Part shown: piece by piece, positions 1 to 5,882 of the stretch
Position numbering within the stretch: the first letter of the stretch is position 1
How the letters are laid out: the number at the start of each line of letters is the position of its first letter
Source: Chthonomonadaceae bacterium
Lineage (GTDB): Bacteria > Armatimonadota > Chthonomonadetes > Chthonomonadales > Chthonomonadaceae
Reading direction: 5' to 3'
DNA length: 6,733 nt
NCBI GenBank assembly: GCA_014377395.1
Contig: JACMPS010000292.1
Location: forward strand, 1-6,733
Notes under the pieces: generated by a model
The model's database searches: none
What the model was told of the DNA's origin: nothing
Seen by the model: only the letters and a program-made list of their open reading frames with translations
Made by a program: the position numbers and the translations under genes

Positions 1-287
1 ATTGGTTTCGGTGACCAGGTGGTAAACTTCGATTCGGAGGTGACATCGCGTTGAGTGCCGTCTTTCAGAACGGCGGTGACGAGAATGTGTTGAGTGGTGT
101 CGGGCTTTGTAAGTGTGGTACTAACTGTGGTAAGCGAGATCGAGATAGGGGGATTAGCGGGTTGAGATCGAGACGATTTTCTTGCTTCAATCGGAGTCGC
201 ATGAATGGGACCACTCACCCATAGAAAAGCGAGAAGAGAGGTCAAAACAGCAAAAAGTTGTCGAACTGAATGTTTGTTCTGTCTCAA
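1..287 (-). CDS. Secreted protein with Big2/Ig-like domain, 5' end only (runs off left edge)
   Basis: This is an open minus-strand frame starting at TTG 287-285 and still open at base 1 (95 full codons). The frame is closed upstream by TGA at about 305-303 and has no ATG, so TTG is the only start that gives a complete signal peptide. A weak GGA lies about 8 bases upstream. The first residues, MRQNKHSVRQ, are a basic n-region. A hydrophobic core LFAVLTSLLAFLWV and a likely cleavage site after GPIHA follow. After a Ser/Pro-rich stretch, the sequence QHILVTAVLKDGTQRDVTS resembles the start of a bacterial Ig-like (Big2) domain. It closely parallels YTDGSERDVT in the DUF1549 protein at 2568-5120. 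It is probably the N-terminus of another exported Big2-containing protein of the same type. The main domain lies outside the window, so function cannot be named. Existence is well supported; the exact start is less certain. Confidence 0.7.
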   Translation of the reverse strand, partial: MRQNKHSVRQLFAVLTSLLAFLWVSGPIHATPIEARKSSRSQPANPPISISLTTVSTTLTKPDTTQHILVTAVLKDGTQRDVTSESKFTTWSPKP

Positions 288-474
288 AGCAGAATTTCCG
301 TCTCACGACTAAATCACTCTCGGAGAAAAGTCGCATTAAAGGTTGTTTCAGATTACTTTTTATGACGGAAACCCTTCTTCGATGTTGCAAATTTCTTTTT
401 AAGTTTCGGCAACGGATTGCGTTGTGTCGGCGGGACTATAGGCGTAACCGCCGGCAGTCTGCCCGCTTCAAAGA

Positions 475-958
475 TTAAGGTTTCGTAACGGGATGCAATT
501 GTTTGGGTTTTGTTCGGGCATCCTTTGTGGTGAACTGCCATCTCACGTTCGCCGGGTGTGCATTGCACTCTTTTTCCTACGCCGCTTTCTCCGTTCTGAA
601 GGCTCCCAGATCGGCGAGGCGGCGGTTAAGGCACTGACGCGAAAAGACCGGTAACTCGCACTCGGCGATGCTGAGCCAACTGCCGTGTTCAGTGTTGGAG
701 TGTCACTCAAAACGTTCCTTGAGGCGATGTGCTCTTTCGGGGGGCGAGCCGCTCATACAGAAGGGCGGCATGTGTTTTGAGACTGTGACAGACCAACACG
801 ATGTTTTCGGCGTTCAGGTCGGTTTCCTCGGCAAGAACGCACAAGACGTCCGTCACGGTCCATGCCGCAATGACTTTCTCGCACGCTCACGCCCTATTAC
901 CCCTGAGGAGTTCGTCCCACAGCAAAAGACTCACCGTACCGTTTCCAATGTGATTGTT
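475..958 (-). pseudogene. IS630-family transposase remnant (DDE domain, decayed, 5'-truncated)
   Basis: Translated in pieces, the minus strand reads as the C-terminal half of an IS630-family DDE transposase. Piece 1 (958-740) has GNGTVSLLLWDELLRGNR, a TGA stop at 889-887, then NAENIVLVCHSLKTH. The family usually has D in the VxDNLNTH motif; here codon 787-785 is CAC (His). Piece 2, after a frameshift near 743, reads PPKEHIASRN. Piece 3, after another shift near 690, has EHGSWLSIAECELPVFSRQC, with the catalytic Glu of the W-L-x-x-A-E motif retained. It then meets TAG at 579-577 where the family often has Trp, continues through RWQFTTKDARTK, and ends with TAA 477-475. The N-terminal helix-turn-helix and the first catalytic Asp region are missing. 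Stops, shifts and lost catalytic residues show it is dead. I could not define terminal inverted repeats. Family assignment is from motif recognition, not a search. Confidence 0.82.
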
Positions 959-961
959 CGC

Positions 962-1582
962 TCAGGCACAGAGAGCGGTTTCAGGAGTACGCTTGGAGAC
1001 AGAGGAGCGTCGCGGGGTACGCCCCACGGCTTTGTCAATCTCCAGAGTACGACGCAAAATCACACGAGCGCGGTGAATGCGAGAGCGAACCGTGCCAATT
1101 GCACAGTGCATTTTCTCGGCAATCTCCTGATAAGAACGCTGTTCGACATCACACAGCAGGATTGCGTCGCGGTAATCTTCGGGCAGAGCGGAAAGGGCTT
1201 TCTGAAGTCGCTCGTCCATGATCGGGTCAATCACGAGGTCTTCCGGATTGCTGTCCGGGGCGGCAAACTCATGGCTGAGTGGCTGTCCCTCGTCGTCTCC
1301 CATGATCGGAGTATCGAGTGAGTACATCGGGACACGCTTCTGGCGGCGGCGCAGGTCAATCACACGATTGGTGATGATGCGGAAAAGCCAGCCCTCGAAA
1401 GAGCGGTTCGCGTCATACGTCTCGAAGTTGTCCCAAGCACGCACATAAGCGTCCTGCGCCACGTCCTCGGCGTCGGAGGCATTGCCCGTCAAGCGATAAG
1501 CCAGATTATAGGCACGTCGCTGGCTTCGGAGAAAGAGTTTCTCGAAATCGGACTGAGAAGGGTTATCGGTGTAAATCATCAT
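962..1582 (-). CDS. ECF-type RNA polymerase sigma factor
   Basis: This encodes 206 residues that direct RNA polymerase to alternative promoters. Sigma region 2 spans about residues 12-83. It includes the core-binding helix with DAEDVAQDAYVRAW (37-50) and the -10-recognition part SFEGWLFRIITNRVIDLRRR (61-80). A linker at 84-122 follows. Region 4 (about 123-180) contains LPEDYRDAILL and the helix-turn-helix SYQEIAEKMHCAIGTVRSRI with RARVILRR. There is no region 1.1 or 3, as is normal for ECF factors. ATG 1582 is chosen because AAGGAG stands at 1592-1587; ATG 1579 gives the optimal 7-base spacing and is an equal candidate. A longer frame from TTG 1639 has no such support. The response regulator gene ends 53 bases upstream on the same strand, so co-transcription is likely. 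No anti-sigma gene follows: an IS630 remnant begins 3 bases after the stop. The tail after region 4 (about 25 residues, basic and Ser/Thr-rich) may be partly junction sequence. Confidence 0.93.
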   Translation of the reverse strand: MMIYTDNPSQSDFEKLFLRSQRRAYNLAYRLTGNASDAEDVAQDAYVRAWDNFETYDANRSFEGWLFRIITNRVIDLRRRQKRVPMYSLDTPIMGDDEGQPLSHEFAAPDSNPEDLVIDPIMDERLQKALSALPEDYRDAILLCDVEQRSYQEIAEKMHCAIGTVRSRIHRARVILRRTLEIDKAVGRTPRRSSVSKRTPETALCA

Positions 1583-1586
1583 AAAA

Positions 1587-1592
1587 CTCCTT
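1587..1592 (-). promoter_or_regulatory. Strong ribosome binding site of the sigma factor gene
   Basis: On the minus strand, AAGGAG precedes two consecutive ATG codons, at 4 bases (1582) and 7 bases (1579). It excludes the TTG at 1639 as the main start and shortens the protein to 205 or 206 residues. Confidence 0.8.
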
Positions 1593-1635
1593 GATTCAAG
1601 GCTCAATAAAACTGATAAAATAGGGATACAAACTC

Positions 1636-2010
1636 TCAAACATTTGATACCAACCTGCGGATCGCATCACGGATCGCTTCACAACCACAATCTTTTGTCA
1701 CGAACTCATCGGCTCCGGCGGCGATTGCCTGAGCGCGTGCCTGTTCGTAAACGCCCATTAAAATAATTCTGATTTCGGGTCGGCGTTGACGTAAGATTCG
1801 GGTGGCTTCAATGCCATCCATGCGGGGCAACAGGGCGTCCATCAAAACGAGTTGGGGCCCATGTTGTTGTGCAAGCAACAGGGCTTTCAGTCCATCATCG
1901 GCTTCCCAGCACACTTCCATATCGGAGTCACCTTCGACGGGATTACGTAGACACTCACGTATCAGCGTATCGGCCTCGACAAGTAGAACAGAAATAGCGG
2001 TCATATTCAT
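1636..2010 (-). CDS. Stand-alone receiver-domain response regulator with atypical switch residues
   Basis: This encodes 124 residues that are essentially one CheY/NarL-type receiver domain with no output domain. The start at ATG 2010 is set by AGGA at 2020-2017, 6 bases upstream; the open frame continues further upstream to 2160 but without family character. The phosphoacceptor is Asp58 in LVLMDALLPRMDG, and Lys106 in FVTKD is the conserved lysine. Two positions depart from the family. The acidic pair near the N-terminus (usually DD or ED in LLVDD) reads LLVEAD, so by position it is Glu12-Ala13. The conserved Thr/Ser at the end of beta4 is Gly86 (IILMGVYE). Both affect metal binding or the conformational switch in known receivers, so signalling may be weakened or phosphorylation-independent (inference). 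It sits directly upstream of the ECF sigma gene, likely in one operon, and may control or accompany it. No histidine kinase is visible. Confidence 0.9.
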   Translation of the reverse strand: MNMTAISVLLVEADTLIRECLRNPVEGDSDMEVCWEADDGLKALLLAQQHGPQLVLMDALLPRMDGIEATRILRQRRPEIRIILMGVYEQARAQAIAAGADEFVTKDCGCEAIRDAIRRLVSNV

Positions 2011-2121
2011 TTTGTTTCCTGTTTGCTGTTCTGGACTAATACCAGAAATACCGGGATTTCGATAGCGATAGTATGCGCTCTCTCTTCTGATTTGTGCCTC
2101 GTGGAGATACCCTGTTTTTTT

Positions 2122-2191
2122 AGGGGGTTTTCCACAGGGGGTAAGACTGTGGAAATCCACAGTGCAGGATATGAGCGGAGCCGAACCCCCT
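2122..2191. repeat. AGGGGGT / ACCCCCT repeat set in the divergent promoter region
   Basis: The 7-base element AGGGGGT occurs as a direct repeat at 2122-2128 and 2136-2142, and inverted (ACCCCCT) at 2185-2191. In a minus-strand transcript the distal copy could pair with either proximal copy. Pairing with the nearer one would enclose the 2146-2163 palindrome hairpin. Such alternative pairing recalls leader regulation, but no terminator T-run or start site supports it, so function is open. A TATAAG hexamer on the minus strand at 2213-2208 is a possible -10 for the regulator operon, but no matching -35 is seen. Confidence 0.5.
2129..2163. promoter_or_regulatory. Operator-like palindrome cluster (TCCACAG half-sites)
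   Basis: ACTGTGGA-AA-TCCACAGT at 2146-2163 is a perfect 8-base inverted repeat with a 2-base centre. A further half-site, TCCACAG at 2131-2137, lies 9 bases to the left of the CTGTGGA half-site (2147-2153); extended, TTTCCACAG/CTGTGGAAA forms a second perfect 9-base inverted repeat (2129-2137 with 2147-2155). Position between divergent genes, about 140 bases upstream of the regulator start, suggests a dimeric regulator's operator. The half-site core also resembles the DnaA box: TTTTCCACA at 2128-2136 fits TTWTNCACA. The repeats are certain; what binds them is not. Confidence 0.6.
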
Positions 2192-2270
2192 TTCTTTTCA
2201 GTCCCGTCTTATAAATGCAGAGAAAATTGCTATTCTTCGCAAAAATAAAGATTCTTACCCTCTAAAACGC

Positions 2271-2299
2271 TTGCGATTCAGGACGAAAGTGACTATAAT
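2271..2299 (+). promoter_or_regulatory. Sigma70-type promoter (TTGCGA-17-TATAAT)
   Basis: TTGCGA at 2271-2276 and a perfect TATAAT at 2294-2299 are separated by 17 bases, so transcription would start near 2306 and run rightward. It is the best promoter match I found by eye in the window. It would drive the DUF1549/DUF1553 gene through a leader of about 260 bases. Confidence 0.6.
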
Positions 2300-2305
2300 G
2301 GAAGA

Positions 2306-2567
2306 AGGGAAAAGTAGGGAGTTGAAGAGTCTACAACAGTAATTCTCCGAATGTTATCCCTGAGTGTGCTGGAGCAGTAAAGTTGGTGTGTTTGCCCTAG
2401 CATATTTGTCGCAGGAATAAATTCCCCGCTAGAGGCGTGCCGCCCCGTGTCCTTTGAACACCAAACTCATTCGGTTTCGCCTTGATCAAAGATTTAGCAT
2501 CGTTTCTGCCAACACTTTGTTAAGTCCTTTTTCCGTGAACGCTAAAAGTTGGACCGTCCACACGCCT
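2306..2567 (+). other. Long untranslated leader before the DUF1549/DUF1553 gene
   Basis: No convincing gene lies between the predicted start point and ATG 2568. The open frame of the downstream gene extends back to TTG 2454, but those 38 codons have no family character and would bury the signal peptide, so I treat them as leader. Two small palindromes are visible: GGAAT-AA-ATTCC at 2414-2425 and GGCG-TGC-CGCC at 2434-2444. Their arrangement is mildly reminiscent of an IS200/IS605-type end, which I cannot confirm. No known riboswitch was recognised. Confidence 0.4.
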
Positions 2568-5120
2568 ATGAAAACGCACACACTTTTTCTTGCACTCTTC
2601 CTCTCCAGCCTGACGCTCACGGCAAACGCACAAACCGCAAAGCGAAAACACGCCTCTACGTCTAAAGTCACCGTTGCGTCCGCCCCTCTTTCTCGCCTGA
2701 CTTTGGAACCACAAAACGCGATTCTGGACGGCTCTTATTCTTTCCAGACTCTGGCGGCGGTTGGCATCGCTACGGATCGCAGTGAAAGAGATTTGAGCGA
2801 GACCGCAACGTTTACCTCCTCGAATCCCGGTGTGGTCAAAGTGGGAAAAGACGGCGTGGCGTATCCCGTTGGTGACGGAACCGCCGAGGTGACGGCAACA
2901 GCGGGAGGACACTCGGCGAAGGCAAAGTTCTCCGTTAAAAATACGCGCACAGACGCCCGAATCTCGTTTGAGAACGCAATCACTCCCATTCTCGTGAAAA
3001 ACGGTTGTACGGGAAGTGCCTGTCATGGCGCACCGACAGGGCAGGGCGGACTTAAACTTTCTTTCTTCGGCTATGAAGCGAAAAAGGATTGGGAAACGAT
3101 TGTCAACGGAGCGAGCGGGCATCGCGTCAACAAAAAAGAGCCGTCACTCAGCCTTATTATCAAAAAGCCAACTGGAGAAATCCCACACGGCGGCGGCAGA
3201 CGCTTTAAGCCCGACGGGCCTGAAGTCAAACTCTTTACGGCGTGGGTAAAGGCAGGGGCGAACTACACTCCCGCCCCCGCCTCAACTTCACAAAACGAAT
3301 CAAATAACATAATCCGGCTGGCACATTACGAACCCGTCGTATCCGCCCCTAAACTCGATTCGCTGGCGGTGACGCCCGGTCTACGCTTAATTCGCGAACC
3401 GAACTCCCGGCATCAACTCATCGTGATGGCGAAATACACCGATGGCTCTGAGCGCGACGTAACGCCCTTTGCCCGGTTTGCCTGTGACGATGACGGCATC
3501 GCCATTGTTGACTCAGTAGGAAAGTTGACGGCGTTGCGAAAGGGTGAAGCCAATGTGATGGTGCGCTACGGCGGCAAAGTCGGGCTTTCGCAGGTGATGG
3601 TTCAACCGCAAAAGCCGATGGCGAACTACCCTGCAATCAAAGCCAACAATTTCATTGACACGCACGTTCTCGCAAAACTCAAAACGCTTAATCTCGTTCC
3701 CTCAGATCTCGCGGATGACGCCACTTTTCTTCGCCGGGTCTACTTCGATATTGCAGGAACCCCGCCGCTTCCCACAATGGTACGCGCCTTTGTTGAAAAC
3801 ACCGATCCGCAGAAACGCAGTCGCTTGATTGATGAATTGCTCGAACGTCCCGAATACAAAGACTACCAGACGATTTTATGGGCAGACCTGTTGCGGAACA
3901 CGCAAACCTTGCTGAAAGAAGACGGAGTCAAAGCCTATACGCGCTTTATCCGTGAGAGTTTCGCGGAGAACAAGCCGTTTGATCGCTTTGTACGTGACCT
4001 TCTCACTGCAAAAGGCTCGACCTACAAAAACGAGTCGGGAGCGGCGAATTATTACCGCGTGACGGACGATCCGGCGGAACTCACTACCTCGACTTCACAG
4101 ATTTTTATGGGGGTGCGCCTTGAATGTTGCCGTTGCCACAATCACCCCTTTGATCGCTGGAAACAGGATGACTACTGGAGTTTTGCGGCATTTTTCGCAA
4201 AAACGCACCAGACAGGTGGAACCGGGCGAGACGAAATCGTGGTCTTTACGGACGAAAACGGACAGGTCAAGCAATTGCGAACCGGGCAGGTAATGCAACC
4301 TAAATTTCTGACCGATGAAGCAAACCTGAAAAACGCGACCGGAGATGTGCGCGTCCAACTCGCAAACTGGATCACTGCAAAAGAAAACCCGTTTTTCGCA
4401 AAAGCAACCGTCAACCGCGTCTGGAAACAGTTTTTCGGGCGCGGCATCGTGCATCCCGTTGACGATTTCCGAGCAACCAACCCGCCGATTAACGCTCCGC
4501 TTCTCGACGCACTTGCTGAGGATTTCGTCTCGCATGGCTATGACCTGAAGCAACTCATTCGCACGATTTGCAACTCGCGAATCTATCAACTCAGTTCCAA
4601 ACCCAATGCCACCAATGGAGACGACAACAAAAACTTCAGCCATTACTACATCAAGCGTCTGGGGTCTCAGCAATTGCTCGATGCGGTAGTCGTTGCCACC
4701 GAAGTCCCGGAGAATTTTCCCGGAGTGCGTGTGGGAACAACGGCGATCAACCTCAGCGACAACACCGTCGGCTCGTATTTTCTGGACGTGTTCGGGCGCA
4801 GTCGTCGCTTGCAGGTGGCGGAGCCAAGTCAGGAAACCTCAATGAGTCAGGCTCTTGCCCTGATGAACGGGCCCACGCTGAACAACAAAATCGCGGACAC
4901 AAACGGCTTTTTGACCCGCCGAATCTTGAACCGTCTTGGAGACCGCACCCCGAAGGCTTTGCTCGATGATCTTTACCTGAATTCACTCGCCCGTTTCCCC
5001 ACTGAGACGGAACGCAAACAAGCCACCGACTACCTGAAAGCCGCTCCCTCCCCGAAAGAGGGCTACGAAGATTTGATGTGGGTACTCCTCAACTCAAAAG
5101 AGTTTCTCTTTAATCACTGA
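2568..5120 (+). CDS. Secreted Big2 - PSCyt1 - Big2 - DUF1549 - DUF1553 protein
   Basis: This encodes 850 residues, exported by Sec. ATG 2568 is chosen because it begins a textbook signal peptide (MKTHTLFLALFLSSLTLT, cleavage after TANA, about residue 21). The ribosome site is weak (GGA 14 bases upstream). Domains in order: Big2/Ig-like at about 42-125 (ERDLSETATFTSSNPGVVKV); a PSCyt1-like cytochrome domain at about 131-232 with Cys147-x4-Cys152-His153 and the closing IPHGGGRRFKPDGPE; a second Big2 at about 262-348 (YTDGSERDVT); DUF1549/PSCyt2 at about 362-545 with canonical CXXCH at Cys520-Cys523-His524 in LECCRCHNHPFD; and DUF1553/PSD1 at about 592-850 (NPFFAKATVNRVWKQFFGRG). Length and order match complete members of this planctomycete-type family. 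Heme binding at the two sites is inferred from the motifs. The biochemical role is unknown; it probably acts in the periplasm with the DUF1501 protein at 5883. Confidence 0.95.
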   Translation: MKTHTLFLALFLSSLTLTANAQTAKRKHASTSKVTVASAPLSRLTLEPQNAILDGSYSFQTLAAVGIATDRSERDLSETATFTSSNPGVVKVGKDGVAYPVGDGTAEVTATAGGHSAKAKFSVKNTRTDARISFENAITPILVKNGCTGSACHGAPTGQGGLKLSFFGYEAKKDWETIVNGASGHRVNKKEPSLSLIIKKPTGEIPHGGGRRFKPDGPEVKLFTAWVKAGANYTPAPASTSQNESNNIIRLAHYEPVVSAPKLDSLAVTPGLRLIREPNSRHQLIVMAKYTDGSERDVTPFARFACDDDGIAIVDSVGKLTALRKGEANVMVRYGGKVGLSQVMVQPQKPMANYPAIKANNFIDTHVLAKLKTLNLVPSDLADDATFLRRVYFDIAGTPPLPTMVRAFVENTDPQKRSRLIDELLERPEYKDYQTILWADLLRNTQTLLKEDGVKAYTRFIRESFAENKPFDRFVRDLLTAKGSTYKNESGAANYYRVTDDPAELTTSTSQIFMGVRLECCRCHNHPFDRWKQDDYWSFAAFFAKTHQTGGTGRDEIVVFTDENGQVKQLRTGQVMQPKFLTDEANLKNATGDVRVQLANWITAKENPFFAKATVNRVWKQFFGRGIVHPVDDFRATNPPINAPLLDALAEDFVSHGYDLKQLIRTICNSRIYQLSSKPNATNGDDNKNFSHYYIKRLGSQQLLDAVVVATEVPENFPGVRVGTTAINLSDNTVGSYFLDVFGRSRRLQVAEPSQETSMSQALALMNGPTLNNKIADTNGFLTRRILNRLGDRTPKALLDDLYLNSLARFPTETERKQATDYLKAAPSPKEGYEDLMWVLLNSKEFLFNH

Positions 5121-5189
5121 GAAGAAGTGTTGAGTGTTGAAAATGTTGCCTCCTGAATTTCCTGGCGGAACATGGCAAGTGGGAGAAAA

Positions 5190-5696
5190 ATGGCATCCTT
5201 TAACGATCTTGAATACTGTTACTCTCAAGAAAACACGGTTACGGAAGAAAAATTAGTTGCATGGGAAACCGAAATGGAACTCAAAATTCCGCAACAGTAT
5301 CGAGACTTTTTGCTTATATTCAAAGCGGGGGTACCTAGATTTAATAGATTTGCCTACTATTCACTGGGTGATTACTACGATGATGGTAGCATCAAACACG
5401 CCCTCGTTACGGAATTCTTTACGACGCTTTGTGAGGACGATGGACCCGCATACGATGTTGCAGGACAGTTTTTCGGTTGTTATGGAGAGATTCCTGACTG
5501 GTTGCTTCCATTCACGAACGATGCCGCAGGAAGTTACATCTGTATTGCTCATAAAGGCGAGAACGAAGGCAAGGTTTACTACTGGAATCGCGACTATTAT
5601 TCGTATGATAGGCATGATCCAAATGAGGACACATTGACTTTGCTCACTTCTTCTTTCAACAAATTTGTTCAGAAAGTCCAATTCTATGAGAAGTGA
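5190..5696 (+). CDS. SUKH / SMI1-KNR4 family protein
   Basis: This encodes 168 residues, cytoplasmic by absence of a signal or membrane segment. ATG 5190 is preferred because GGGAG lies at 5181-5185; the in-frame ATG 5172 (6 residues longer) has only a GGA 2 bases before it. SUKH-type features are LKIPQQYRDFLLIFKAGVP (31-49), the mid-protein LPFTNDAAGSYICIAH (106-121) with KVYYWNRD (128-135), and a C-terminal helix SFNKFVQKV. The length is typical of the family. SUKH proteins in bacteria are often immunity proteins against polymorphic or contact-delivered toxins, but many have no known role, and no toxin gene is visible here. The gene lies 69 bases after the DUF1553 stop and 186 bases before the DUF1501 start, splitting a usual gene pair. 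In a sampled stretch (5221-5280) GC is 24/60, against 34/60 in 4681-4740 of its neighbour, which hints at later acquisition. Fold assignment is by motif recognition. Confidence 0.85.
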   Translation: MASFNDLEYCYSQENTVTEEKLVAWETEMELKIPQQYRDFLLIFKAGVPRFNRFAYYSLGDYYDDGSIKHALVTEFFTTLCEDDGPAYDVAGQFFGCYGEIPDWLLPFTNDAAGSYICIAHKGENEGKVYYWNRDYYSYDRHDPNEDTLTLLTSSFNKFVQKVQFYEK

Positions 5697-5820
5697 AAAT
5701 CTGAATAGGTAGTGGCGGGAACGCAGGTGTGGGCGGAGGACGAGACGACGCACCGGGTCGCGCTTAGATCCGTTCAGTCTGTGAGGAGCGATTCGCACAC
5801 GGAAAAATAATTCTATACTT

Positions 5821-5849
5821 TTGACAGGACGTTGAGAAGCGTCTTTGAT
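5821..5849 (+). promoter_or_regulatory. Candidate promoter of the DUF1501 gene (TTGACA-17-TTTGAT)
   Basis: A perfect -35 hexamer TTGACA (5821-5826) is followed after 17 bases by TTTGAT (5844-5849), matching 4 of 6 bases of the -10 consensus. Start would fall near 5856, giving a leader of about 26 bases that includes the ribosome site GGAG at 5873-5876. It suggests the DUF1501 gene can be expressed apart from the upstream genes. The rest of 5697-5820 holds no gene I can support. Confidence 0.45.
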
Positions 5850-5882
5850 TTCAACGATGACACTGACCCTCTGGAGAAAACA

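Noticed and set aside
136..173. Direct repeat GAGATCGAGA at 136-145 and 164-173
   Set aside because: It is short, read in different frames within the coding region of the left-edge gene, and likely chance in a Ser-rich linker.
182..568. Short open frames on both strands near 182-478 and 353-568
   Set aside because: They are out-of-frame readings of the left-edge gene leader and of the transposase C-terminus; the correct frame gives RWQFTTKDARTK.
668..1321. Plus-strand open frame of 217 codons
   Set aside because: It lies antisense to the sigma factor and the IS630 remnant, both of which have clear family motifs; its own translation shows none.
2128..2300. Replication origin suggested by DnaA-box-like sites near an AT-rich stretch
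   Set aside because: Only one site fits the consensus well, and no dnaA, dnaN or other origin-associated gene is present; operator function is simpler.
2414..2439. ECF-type promoter GGAAT-17-CGTG before the DUF1549 gene
   Set aside because: The match is short, GGAAT belongs to a palindrome, and the specificity of the local sigma factor is unknown.
2454..2567. 38-codon N-terminal extension of the DUF1549 protein from TTG 2454
   Set aside because: It would place the Sec signal peptide at residue 39 and has no supporting ribosome site; ATG 2568 fits better.
2520..4986. Minus-strand open frames opposite the DUF1549 gene (for example 2520-3122 and 4095-4673)
   Set aside because: They are shadows of a coding strand with full-length domain matches; no ribosome sites or family motifs were seen.
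5828..5850. Hairpin GACGTT/AAGCGTC followed by a few T as a terminator
   Set aside because: The stem is short and bulged, the T-run is interrupted, and it overlaps the better-supported promoter of the DUF1501 gene.
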